Notes under the pieces: model-generated
Seen by the model: the letters and a program-made list of their open reading frames with translations, nothing else
What the model was told of the DNA's origin: nothing
Database searches by the model: none
Made by a program: the position numbers and the translations under genes
NCBI GenBank assembly: GCA_016927115.1
Contig: JAFGNH010000037.1
Span: 36,584-100,583 of the forward strand
Length of the DNA stretch: 64,000 bases
Direction of reading: 5' to 3'
DNA from: Anaerolineales bacterium
Lineage (GTDB): Bacteria > Chloroflexota > Anaerolineae > Anaerolineales > E44-bin32
In this document: positions 36,376-44,233 of the stretch, piece after piece
Numbering within the stretch: the stretch's first letter is position 1
How the letters are laid out: each line of letters begins with the position of its first letter

Positions 36376-37062
36376 ATGTTCCCTATTAAGGATACCATCC
36401 GTTCAAGGAAATTCCCCATAGTTAATACAGCATTGATTGCTGTAAATGTGCTGGTTTTCCTGTTTGAGGAAATTCTTCCCCCGCAGACACTGGAATCCCT
36501 TTTCTTATACCTGGGATTGGTGCCTGCCCGTTTATCGCTCTTTAATCCCTTAAGCTGGATTACACTCTTTACCTCAGTTTTTCTGCATGGCGGCTGGTTT
36601 CACCTGATCAGTAATATTTGGACCCTTTACATATTTGGCGACAATGTTGAGGACCGTATGGGTTCCGGCCGCTACCTTCTCTATTACCTGCTGGCTGGTG
36701 CCGCCGCAGGACTGGCACAGGTCTTCTTCCTTCCGGACAGCTCGATGCCCACCATTGGAGCCAGTGGAGCGATTGCGGGTGTGCTGGGGGCGTATTTTAT
36801 TCTGTACCCTGCCGCCAAGGTTGTCACGCTTATTCCGGTCTTCATTTTCCCCTGGTTCATCGATATTCCAGCGTTCATTTACCTGGGTATCTGGTTTGTG
36901 ACCCAGCTTTCATCGGGGTTGATCAGTCTGGGTGCTGTCAGTGATTTTGGGGGTGTAGCCTGGTGGGCACATATCGGTGGCTTTGTATTCGGTTTTCTCA
37001 CGGTCAGGCTGTTTTCCCGGAAAGAGCGAACCTACCGGCGCATTTATAATGATGAATACTGA
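36376..37062 (+). CDS. Rhomboid-family intramembrane serine protease
   Basis: 228 residues with about six to seven membrane segments. Catalytic Ser130 in GASGAIAG and His199 in WWAHIGG form the rhomboid dyad, and HLISN (76-80) supplies the oxyanion Asn. It should cut membrane proteins within or near their helices; the substrate is unknown. The start ATG follows the hsp20 terminator by a few bases. The Shine-Dalgarno match is weak (GAGAG). It is followed by the remains of a Clp-fold protease gene. Confidence 0.92.
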   Translation: MFPIKDTIRSRKFPIVNTALIAVNVLVFLFEEILPPQTLESLFLYLGLVPARLSLFNPLSWITLFTSVFLHGGWFHLISNIWTLYIFGDNVEDRMGSGRYLLYYLLAGAAAGLAQVFFLPDSSMPTIGASGAIAGVLGAYFILYPAAKVVTLIPVFIFPWFIDIPAFIYLGIWFVTQLSSGLISLGAVSDFGGVAWWAHIGGFVFGFLTVRLFSRKERTYRRIYNDEY

Positions 37063-37089
37063 CCCTGGCAGGGTGAAGCGGAGTAGAGG

Positions 37090-37911
37090 ATGGGATTGAA
37101 TCTGGCCGTTCTGCTTTGGCTCCCGACAGTTCTTTAACGGCCGGTGCCTGCATCTTATACTGCAGAACAAACGGGTTAACAATATCAGTGAGTTTGAGAA
37201 CCAGCGCGGCACCCGGGTGTTTGAATTGATCAGCCACCAGGTATCCATGTCCTTTCCTGGTTTTCCTGTTTCCCATTACGCAGATATCCAGGATTTGGAA
37301 GATGTGCTGCGAGCCAAAAAATCGGATCCGAATGTCATCCTGGACCTTATCCTGTATGTGCCGGGTGGATTGGCGCTGGTTGTGGAACAGCTAGCCTAAA
37401 ACTTGAGCAAACGACAGGGAGAGCCGTTGTTTTTATACTGCAATGTCATGTCCAGAAGCATCATGCTGGCTCTGGCAGCGGATGAGATTGTAATGGATGA
37501 AAATGCTGTTCTCGGCCCGATTGACCCAAAGCTTGGTGAGATACCGGAGGCTTCCACCCTGAACGTGCTGGAGCAGAAAGAAATGGACAGGGTTGATGAC
37601 AGAATGTTGGTGTATGCTTATAGTGCACACAGGTCTTGGATCAGCTGCAGCAGCATGTATGCACTATCCTGCCAAAGAGTATCGGTGAAATTCATATGGA
37701 AACACTGGTTGAGGTGCTTTTTTTTAGGCAGTGGATGCAGGATAATAAAATGAAAGTGGAAGAGGCACAGGAATTGGGGCTTCAGGTTTCCACGGAGATG
37801 CCGGAAGCTGTTCATGAAATTATGTGCTTATGCAAACAATCACGCCAGCGGCGGCCTTCGCTGCCCATGTTTGCATGCCCCGCAGGCTTAGAGAAATGTG
37901 TCGCCATCTGA
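37090..37911 (+). pseudogene. Degraded SDH-type (Clp-fold) serine proteinase gene
   Basis: Pieces of one protein family (SDH_protease, serine dehydrogenase proteinase type) lie in order but in different frames. N-terminal remnant MGLNLAVLLWLPTVL from 37090 ends in a stop at about 37135. A second frame carries NKRVNNISEFENQRGTRV, then FPGFPVSHYADIQDLEDVLRA and LDLILYVPGG, up to an in-frame TAA at 37397. It continues with LALAADEIVMDENAVLGPID until a frame change near 37620, and a third frame ends with KVEEAQELGLQVSTEMPEAV. The nucleophile segment reads MSRSIM instead of the usual MSGGT. With three reading-frame lesions plus active-site change this is a pseudogene. Confidence 0.85.
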
Positions 37912-37970
37912 TGGGCCGGTTCCGCCCGGCTGACGGATGGCAAGTGTCCTGAACGGAAAGGGAGGTACAC

Positions 37971-38900
37971 ATGGATGAGAAATCGCATCAGGGTATGAAT
38001 ATCAACACGGCCGCAGTAGAGGAACTGGTCGGGCTGCCCGGTATCGGCCCGGATCTTGCGGCCCGAATCGTAGAGCAGCGTCCATACTTATCGGAAGAAG
38101 ATTTGCTTAAAGTCAAAGGAATAGGGCAGTCCCTGCTCTCACGTCTCAAGCCGCTGGTAAGTTTCAACTCCGTATCCGGCGGACAGATACATTCCGAAGA
38201 ACCGCAGGTGAAAATGGAAGATGGGGAGCAGAAGGCAGCCGGTTCTGGAGAAGCTGTTCTAATCCCACCCGTTGTTGAGGAGGAAGTGTTGGAACCTGAA
38301 TTGGAAAAAGAGAATTTTGTTGAAGAGTCTGCAGGTTTTTCTCCACCTGTGCTGGTCTCAAAAATGCAGGAAAATAAAGCGCAGGATCAAAAGGAATCCA
38401 ATACGAAGACCGCACCATTTCGGGCAATCTCTGCTGGTTTCAGCCGCGGTAATACAGTCTGGCTGCTGGCGGGTACGTCGTTTATAAGTGTGATCGTTGC
38501 GGTGCTGGTTACCCTGCTGGTCCTGGTGTTATTAAATGGAACCCTGCGGATCGATCGAAATGACAGTTTCCTGGCGATGAGCCATGGGGTGGAAACCCTC
38601 TCTGGAAATCTGGATTTGCTTGCAGAGGACTTGGCTGTCGTTGAGCAAAAACTGGTGGCTCTGGAAGGTCTTTCAGGGCGGATGACCCTGGTCGAAGGCC
38701 AGATCGAAAGCATTCAGAGCCAGGTGGACCAGGCAGCAGAAGGTGTGGTTGCCATGCAGAGCACGGTAAGTGAACTGCAGGACCAGACGACAGTTCTCGC
38801 CGATCGGATAAGTATCTTTGATTCCTTCTTTGCTGGGCTGCAGGATTTACTGGGGACGATCTTTAACTTTGAACAGCCAGCAGTAGAAGGCGCTCAGTAG
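37971..38900 (+). CDS. Helix-hairpin-helix membrane protein with coiled coil
   Basis: 309 residues. Residues 9-63 form a ComEA-like double HhH (NINTAAVEELVGLPGIG, then KVKGIGQSLL), a fold that binds DNA backbone. An acidic linker and a basic stretch come before one membrane helix (163-189); the rest (200-300) is predicted coiled coil. By the positive-inside rule the HhH end is cytoplasmic and the coiled coil is outside, the reverse of ComEA, where HhH is external. GGGAGG precedes the ATG. It is first of three tightly spaced genes (13- and 17-base gaps) with the same anchor-plus-coil design. Function unknown. Confidence 0.75.
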   Translation: MDEKSHQGMNINTAAVEELVGLPGIGPDLAARIVEQRPYLSEEDLLKVKGIGQSLLSRLKPLVSFNSVSGGQIHSEEPQVKMEDGEQKAAGSGEAVLIPPVVEEEVLEPELEKENFVEESAGFSPPVLVSKMQENKAQDQKESNTKTAPFRAISAGFSRGNTVWLLAGTSFISVIVAVLVTLLVLVLLNGTLRIDRNDSFLAMSHGVETLSGNLDLLAEDLAVVEQKLVALEGLSGRMTLVEGQIESIQSQVDQAAEGVVAMQSTVSELQDQTTVLADRISIFDSFFAGLQDLLGTIFNFEQPAVEGAQ

Positions 38901-38913
38901 AGGAGGCATACGC

Positions 38914-39741
38914 GTGTCTGAAACAGAAAATGCAGAAAGGGCTGTCTCCAGTCCAAAAAAGTCAGGTTGGAAAGTGGTGGGAACCATTATAAAGGTTCTG
39001 TTTGTAATCGTGCTTGGAATTGCATTTGGTGTAGCCGCGTTTCTCGGCTTACCGGAGCTTTACCGGGGGTTCATGGTTCCGGTGCAGCAAAATGAAGCGC
39101 GTATTGAATCACTGGAAGAAGAATCTGAAAATCAGCATCTGCAGGCTGAAACATTCAGAAATGAGACCAGTGAGACAGTTGCGGGTTTTGAGGGAAAACT
39201 GGCCGGGCTGACAGAACAGAATGCTGAACTGGCGGCTTCTATTTCGCTGTATGAAGACCTTCTTCAGGAATTGCGAGATGACTTATTCTCGGTACAGCAG
39301 GAGAACGCACAGCTGCAGAAAGAACTGGAACGGGTTGTAGTCCTTGAAGAACAGGTCTCTTCTTTTGAAACAGCCCTTTCTGAAGAAAGAATACCTGTAC
39401 AGGAAATGCGTCTGCAAATCCAGATTGTCCGAGTCCTGGAAATGATCAATCGGGCACAGAATTCTATCGGACAGGAGAATTATGGCTCCGCAGAAGAAGA
39501 TCTGCAGCTGACTGTGGAAGTGCTGGATGGGCTGCTGGTTTCTATTGATGAAACCGATCAGGAGTTGGTTGAGAATGCCCGGGCTCATCTTGAATTGGCC
39601 AAGGCAAAGCTTCCGGCCCAGCCCCGACTCGCTTTAAATGAACTTGAACTCTCATGGGCTGAGCTCCTTAATTTCCTGGAGCCGTCTGAAGCAGTTGCAA
39701 ACCAACCAGAAGCTGTTCTGGAACAGAGTGAATCTGAGTAA
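38914..39741 (+). CDS. Membrane-anchored coiled-coil protein
   Basis: 275 residues, function not recognised. A short cytoplasmic N-terminus (1-19) precedes one membrane helix (20-45), then a long coiled coil (about 55-165) with many Glu/Gln heptads, and a helical C-terminal domain (about 170-260) starting QIQIVRVLEMINRAQNSIG. That last domain is similar in pattern to the end of the next protein. Weak resemblance to HemX-like anchored coils is possible. Start is GTG 38914 with GAGGAGG upstream. Confidence 0.7.
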   Translation: MSETENAERAVSSPKKSGWKVVGTIIKVLFVIVLGIAFGVAAFLGLPELYRGFMVPVQQNEARIESLEEESENQHLQAETFRNETSETVAGFEGKLAGLTEQNAELAASISLYEDLLQELRDDLFSVQQENAQLQKELERVVVLEEQVSSFETALSEERIPVQEMRLQIQIVRVLEMINRAQNSIGQENYGSAEEDLQLTVEVLDGLLVSIDETDQELVENARAHLELAKAKLPAQPRLALNELELSWAELLNFLEPSEAVANQPEAVLEQSESE

Positions 39742-39758
39742 GAGCAAAGGAGAGAAAA

Positions 39759-40523
39759 ATGGTGGAAGGTGAATTCAAGGAACTGGAACCTGGTGAAGAA
39801 CAGCCCGAAAACCAGTTTGTGGACGGGGATGCACCAGAGGAAACGGAACCGGTGGCTGCAGCGATAGCCCCTGATGTTGAGGAGAGCGCCAGCGTGTCAG
39901 AGGAAGATCTGGAAGCTGTCCCCCTGGAAGAGATGGAGGCAGAGGGACCGGAAGGGCCAGCAGAGCCGGCAAAGGAACCGAGCAAGTTTAATCTGTTAAT
40001 GCGCAAACTGCTGCGCTGGGGGGCTGGAATCGCTTTAATCTTTGTTCTGGGAATTGTGGTAACCTGGTTTGTCAGAGTAAGTCCGCTGCAAAACGAACTC
40101 ACTGAAACGCAGGATTCACTGCAGACCGCCCAGCAGGAAGTGGATTCATTGCAGGGAGAAGTATCAGACCTGCAGGATACCAGGGACACACTGGAGGCTG
40201 AAAATCAGTCACTCGAAAGTCAGTTGACAACAGCACTGGCGGATCAGCAGATCCTTCGGGTTCTGGCGGATGTTTCCGCTGCCAGGGTCGCTCTGGCAGA
40301 AGATGATTTGATTACAGCCAAGGCGGCCCTGAGTGGTACTGAAGCCAGGCTGGCGGCGCTGCTTGATATACTGCCACCGGATGTGCAGGATACAGTTCAG
40401 GGCATGATCAGCCGGTTGACCCTGGTGCTTGATGAGATCAATGATGACTCATTTGCCGCTGAGAATGATCTCGAAGTATTGTGGACAAATCTGCAAGCGC
40501 TGGAATCATCCCTGTTTCAATAG
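39759..40523 (+). CDS. Membrane-anchored coiled-coil protein, paralogue of the preceding one
   Basis: 254 residues. A strongly acidic Pro/Glu-rich N-terminus (1-75), one membrane helix (86-106), a coiled coil (about 108-155) and a C-terminal helical domain (160-254) starting DQQILRVLADVSAARVALA. That start aligns by eye with the preceding protein (I-V/L-R-V-L, then A, then L), and both end with a W-x2-L pattern. I infer duplication of the C-terminal domain. AAAGGAG precedes the ATG. A strong hairpin closes the operon. Confidence 0.7.
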   Translation: MVEGEFKELEPGEEQPENQFVDGDAPEETEPVAAAIAPDVEESASVSEEDLEAVPLEEMEAEGPEGPAEPAKEPSKFNLLMRKLLRWGAGIALIFVLGIVVTWFVRVSPLQNELTETQDSLQTAQQEVDSLQGEVSDLQDTRDTLEAENQSLESQLTTALADQQILRVLADVSAARVALAEDDLITAKAALSGTEARLAALLDILPPDVQDTVQGMISRLTLVLDEINDDSFAAENDLEVLWTNLQALESSLFQ

Positions 40524-40547
40524 AAGAAAACCAATTGTCTGACACTC

Positions 40548-40579
40548 AAAGGCGCCGGGTTTTCCCGGCGCCTTTCTGC
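40548..40579. terminator. Bidirectional terminator hairpin
   Basis: Twelve-base perfect stem AAAGGCGCCGGG / CCCGGCGCCTTT with loop TTTT. It lies between the coiled-coil operon (+) and the convergent baeRF gene (-). The T-run is part of the stem. Confidence 0.7.
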
Positions 40580-40617
40580 TATGGTACGCTGGAATGCAGC
40601 AACTTCATACGGCGAAT

Positions 40618-41733
40618 TCAGTAGCGCAGAATCCCGCCAATACGGCCGACTTCAACCAGTTCTTCCGAGTTGTGGATAAACTCCACCTCTCCCCCATCCC
40701 GGATTACATTGCGCACAGCCATTTCGACCGCATCTTCGATTTTTTCATAACTGCCGCCGCAGAACCCACAGGACTTGATTTCCTGTGATGTAATATAGCC
40801 GCAACCGGTACAGCGGTAGCCGGGTGCTCGAAAACCTTCATCCACACAGAGAGTCTGAACCTGCCCGGCGTGGACGGCGCCGAGTGTATCATCCAGCCTG
40901 ATCACCCCCCCCTGCCCTTTGGCAGCGGCGGTTATCACCTGTTTGACCAATCGAGCCTCTTCTGCCTGATCGACCTTGCTGACGATTTCTAGCGCTTTTT
41001 CCTGGACCTGGGGATAGGTGGCCGTCATCGGCATGGCAAATGTTCCTGCGACCAGGCTCTGCCATACTTTTGGCAGGTATTCCTGGAAACGAGCTGCGTT
41101 TTTATCGGTTCCACCTATCAGAACGCGGCGCACCTGATTTTCGGAGAAGAAGGAAGCCGCAAAACTGGCGGCATCACGGAGGTTGCGGTCGGCGGTTTCG
41201 TCAACACTTCCCTGTTCTGATCCCCCGCCACGCCTGCCCGATGATTGTGAACCACCGCCATCTTTTGCAGTTCGGATACTTTCACCGAGTGTTCCTTCCT
41301 GTTCACGAAGCGTTCCAAGATGGAAATAAAACAGCCGGGCGCCCTGCATGTCCACCAGTGCCACACCATAGTTACCATACTGGTCGAGCAGCTGGGCCAA
41401 GGGTTTCACATACGGCCGCTGCAGCAGCCGCGCTCGACTCCGGACGGGGACAGCAATGGCAATGGGCTGGAAGAAAGAATCGCTGCTGCAGGAGAACAGG
41501 ATCAGACTGCGACTATGCCAATCATGTTCATATTCAATAAAACGTTCAATACGTGCGACATCATCGGGTGCCTGTTCCTGGTAGGGTTTTATTAATTGAC
41601 GGAGCACAAGTTTGTGAGTATCGACTGTGCCGGAAGATGGGTCTATATTCAGGTAAACGCTTAAGACAGATGATCCAGGTTTATAGGCGATCAGCTCTTG
41701 AAGGTTGGATTCGGTAAGCACGACAGCCTCCAT
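40618..41733 (-). CDS. baeRF-family protein (bacterial relative of eRF1/Vms1)
   Basis: 371 residues. Overall order matches bacterial archaeo-eukaryotic release-factor homologues: an N-terminal domain (1-135), an RNase H-like core, and a C-terminal L7Ae-like domain with a four-Cys zinc ribbon (CTGCG and CGFCGG, about 308-328). The loop at 159-163 reads GGGSQ, followed by RR and a second Gly-rich run; this resembles the eRF1 GGQ and Vms1 GSQ loops that reach the peptidyl-tRNA. Expected to act on stalled ribosomes, but this is inference. There is no Shine-Dalgarno sequence before the ATG at 41733. It is downstream of htrA on the same strand. Confidence 0.78.
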   Translation of the reverse strand: MEAVVLTESNLQELIAYKPGSSVLSVYLNIDPSSGTVDTHKLVLRQLIKPYQEQAPDDVARIERFIEYEHDWHSRSLILFSCSSDSFFQPIAIAVPVRSRARLLQRPYVKPLAQLLDQYGNYGVALVDMQGARLFYFHLGTLREQEGTLGESIRTAKDGGGSQSSGRRGGGSEQGSVDETADRNLRDAASFAASFFSENQVRRVLIGGTDKNAARFQEYLPKVWQSLVAGTFAMPMTATYPQVQEKALEIVSKVDQAEEARLVKQVITAAAKGQGGVIRLDDTLGAVHAGQVQTLCVDEGFRAPGYRCTGCGYITSQEIKSCGFCGGSYEKIEDAVEMAVRNVIRDGGEVEFIHNSEELVEVGRIGGILRY

Positions 41734-41763
41734 AGAATTGGATAAAAATATATTCGAGGTTAT

Positions 41764-41823
41764 TACGGGCCAAAGCGGATAGAAGCCGGCCCGCTTTAAT
41801 ACAATCCGGCCCGTACTTTTTTG
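41764..41823 (+). terminator. Nested hairpin with plus-strand U-tract
   Basis: Outer stem TACGGGCC (41764-41771) / GGCCCGTA (41808-41815); inner stem AAAGCGG (41772-41778) / CCGCTTT (41791-41797). C plus six T follow on the plus strand. Both flanking genes are on the minus strand, so the orientation is unexpected. Confidence 0.6.
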
Positions 41824-41847
41824 TAGTTTGCAGGATCAAGATCGCAG

Positions 41848-43074
41848 TCAGGGCCGGGCTTCCAGCGTAAGTAGGATTTCCACCTCCGTTCCATCCCTGA
41901 GTGCATGGATAGTAATGGTATCGCCGACATTGGTTTCGGTGATGAGGTAAGCCAGAAGGTCGTTAAACTCATAAACCGGGTGATCGTTCAGCGCCGTAAT
42001 CAGGTCTCCACCTGGGAGCAGGGATGCGGCAGAGCACGATCCGGCACCGATTACACCAGCCCTGTCAGCCGGGCCACCCGGCGTGACACAGGTCACATAG
42101 GCTCCGGAAGCATCTGCTGGGAGACCGATCTGCTCCAGGACTTTCAAGTTCCAGCTCTGGGCAGAGAGTGAAGAAATTCCCAGGTATGGATAAGCGTGGG
42201 ATCCTTCCTCTATCAATGAGGATAGCACTTTTTTGAGAATGTTAATAGGTATAGCGAAACCGACTCCCGAGTTGACTGCCGAGCCGGATGTGCTGAAGAT
42301 TTCTGTGGCGATCGCCCGGCTGACCCCGATGACTTCTCCGCTGGTGTTCAACAGGGGGCCGCCGGAGTTACCAGGATTGATGGCGGCATCAGTCTGGATC
42401 AGATCGCCGGCGGTGAATGGCTGTCCGCCGGGTGATGCCCGTTGGGAATCCAGTGTACGCCCGATGGCAGAAATGATCCCGGTTGTCATGGATCCGTCCA
42501 GCCCGAAAGGATTGCCGATCGCAATCACTGCCTGCCCAACCTGGACAAGGGATGAATCTCCAAGTGAGAGCGGGTTGAGTTCATCCGCTGGAACATCTAC
42601 CTTCAGTACAGCCAGATCAGAATCGAGATCGACACCGATCAACTCAGCCCATACACGCAGCCCGGAGGGAAAATCTACTTCGATTTCCTCAGAGCCTTCA
42701 ATAACGTGTTGATTGGTGACGATATGCCCCTCTCTGTCGATGACAAAACCAGACCCCTGACCGAGTTCAAGCGTGGTATCAATGCTTCCGTCCATGTCCG
42801 CAAAGGTCTTAATGGTGACAACGCCAGGGCTGACAGCTGCGTACAGTTCTATCAGATTGGCATCTTCAGCAGAGACAATAATGTTTACGGGTATTTCAGA
42901 TTCTGAAGAGTTGGTTTGATTTGCTGTATTTTCATTTACGAAAGAATCCGGTTCCTGGCCTGACTGAGGCTGAACCGGTGGGATAGTGAACGTGGAACAG
43001 CTTAAGATGGATACTACCAATGCAAGTGAAACAAGCATGAAGATAAACGTCGGGTACCTGCGGAACCTTTTCAT
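41848..43074 (-). CDS. HtrA/DegP-type serine protease, lipoprotein
   Basis: 408 residues. The lipobox SILSC (Cys near 26) predicts a lipid-anchored extracellular protease. The trypsin-like domain has His123 (TNQHVI), Asp153 (DSDLAVL) and Ser237 (GNSGGPL), all intact; one PDZ domain (about 300-405) follows. It degrades or refolds damaged envelope proteins. ATG 43074 gives the proper signal peptide; a GTG five codons upstream is possible but overlaps AGGTGG. It lies 59 bases after dnaJ on the same strand, so the two are probably co-transcribed. Confidence 0.92.
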   Translation of the reverse strand: MKRFRRYPTFIFMLVSLALVVSILSCSTFTIPPVQPQSGQEPDSFVNENTANQTNSSESEIPVNIIVSAEDANLIELYAAVSPGVVTIKTFADMDGSIDTTLELGQGSGFVIDREGHIVTNQHVIEGSEEIEVDFPSGLRVWAELIGVDLDSDLAVLKVDVPADELNPLSLGDSSLVQVGQAVIAIGNPFGLDGSMTTGIISAIGRTLDSQRASPGGQPFTAGDLIQTDAAINPGNSGGPLLNTSGEVIGVSRAIATEIFSTSGSAVNSGVGFAIPINILKKVLSSLIEEGSHAYPYLGISSLSAQSWNLKVLEQIGLPADASGAYVTCVTPGGPADRAGVIGAGSCSAASLLPGGDLITALNDHPVYEFNDLLAYLITETNVGDTITIHALRDGTEVEILLTLEARP

Positions 43075-43133
43075 TAAAAAAACTACCACCTTTTCTACAA
43101 TTGTAGCAGATTCAGATCAGCTACAAGAGGGAG

Positions 43134-44072
43134 TTATTTTCTCATTGCAGCAAGCTGCTCGAACAGATCTTTCTCTTTCTTGCTGAGTTTTCCGGGGATC
43201 TCAATATTAATTTTAACAAGCAGATCTCCGAGTTTATCCTTTGATTTCAGGGCAGGTAAACCGCGCCCGCGTACTCGGAATATGCTTCCTGATTGTGTTC
43301 CAGCCGGGATGGAGAGCATGATCGGCCGGCTCAGTGTCGGAACCTGTATCTCACCGCCAAGAACAGCCGAGTAAAGGTCGATAGTTTGATCCACTGTAAG
43401 ATCGCGCTGCTGGATTTTGAATGTGGGGTCCGGTGCAACTTTGACTTTGATGTAGAAATCGCCGGCCTGCCCGGCACCCTGGCCTCCAAACCCGCTGACA
43501 CGGATTTTTGTCCCTGTAGTGGATCCGGCGGGTACCTTTACTTCAATCTTGCGTCCATCGCGTTGGAAAGTGCGTGTGGTTCCCTGATACGCTTCCTTCA
43601 GTGAAATTGTCACAGTTTGCTCGATATTCCTGCCCCGACTGCGACCGCGTTGTGTAGTGGAGCCGGGCCTGGCACCAGCGATTCCTCCACCGAAGATTGC
43701 GGTGAAAAAATCAGAAAAGGATCCGCCGTCAAATAGATCACCAATATCACCCATGTTGCCGACATCGACCCTGACACCGCCCGGGCTGGCGCCCATCCAT
43801 TGGGACCAATCAAAACCAGTCCCGGCAGCGCCGCCGCGATTCTGCCAATCGGTGTATGAATTTGAGAGCTGGTCATATTTCCGGCGTTTTTCCGCGTTGC
43901 CCAGAACCTCGTAGGCTTCGTTAATATTCTTGAATCGATTTTCTGATTCCTGATTGCCCGGGTTTTTATCGGGGTGATATTTAACGGCAAGCTGGCGGTA
44001 CGCCTTCTTGATCTCGGCCTCACTTGCATTACGATCGATACCCAGAACTTTATAGTAGTCTTTATATTCCAT
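43134..44072 (-). CDS. DnaJ/CbpA-type co-chaperone
   Basis: 312 residues. The J domain (1-70) has HPD at 33-35; a Gly-rich region (75-140) and the C-terminal peptide-binding domains follow. No CxxCxGxG zinc repeats are present, so it is a type II (CbpA-like) J protein. It stimulates DnaK; no dnaK is in the window. AAGGA precedes the ATG at 44072, and a TACAAT on the minus strand at 44092-44097 may be its -10. Confidence 0.93.
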   Translation of the reverse strand: MEYKDYYKVLGIDRNASEAEIKKAYRQLAVKYHPDKNPGNQESENRFKNINEAYEVLGNAEKRRKYDQLSNSYTDWQNRGGAAGTGFDWSQWMGASPGGVRVDVGNMGDIGDLFDGGSFSDFFTAIFGGGIAGARPGSTTQRGRSRGRNIEQTVTISLKEAYQGTTRTFQRDGRKIEVKVPAGSTTGTKIRVSGFGGQGAGQAGDFYIKVKVAPDPTFKIQQRDLTVDQTIDLYSAVLGGEIQVPTLSRPIMLSIPAGTQSGSIFRVRGRGLPALKSKDKLGDLLVKINIEIPGKLSKKEKDLFEQLAAMRK

Positions 44073-44218
44073 TCGTTGTTTTCCTTGTTAAATTGTAAGG
44101 TTGCCATTCACAGTAAGTCAAGCCAGAGCAGGAAGGATTAATATATTTCTAATACAGTGCAGGGGCTCATATCGTAAAAAATCCAGCCGATTCCGGTTTC
44201 GCTATAGGTTAGTTTCCA

Positions 44219-44227
44219 TGCTATGAT
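44219..44227 (+). promoter_or_regulatory. Extended -10 promoter for a possible leaderless transcript
   Basis: TGC followed by TATGAT (44222-44227), six bases, then the ATG at 44234. The 12-mer at 44217-44228 is identical to 3154-3165 in the BMP promoter. No -35 is seen, as allowed for extended -10 promoters. Confidence 0.55.
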
Positions 44228-44233
44228 ACAGCC

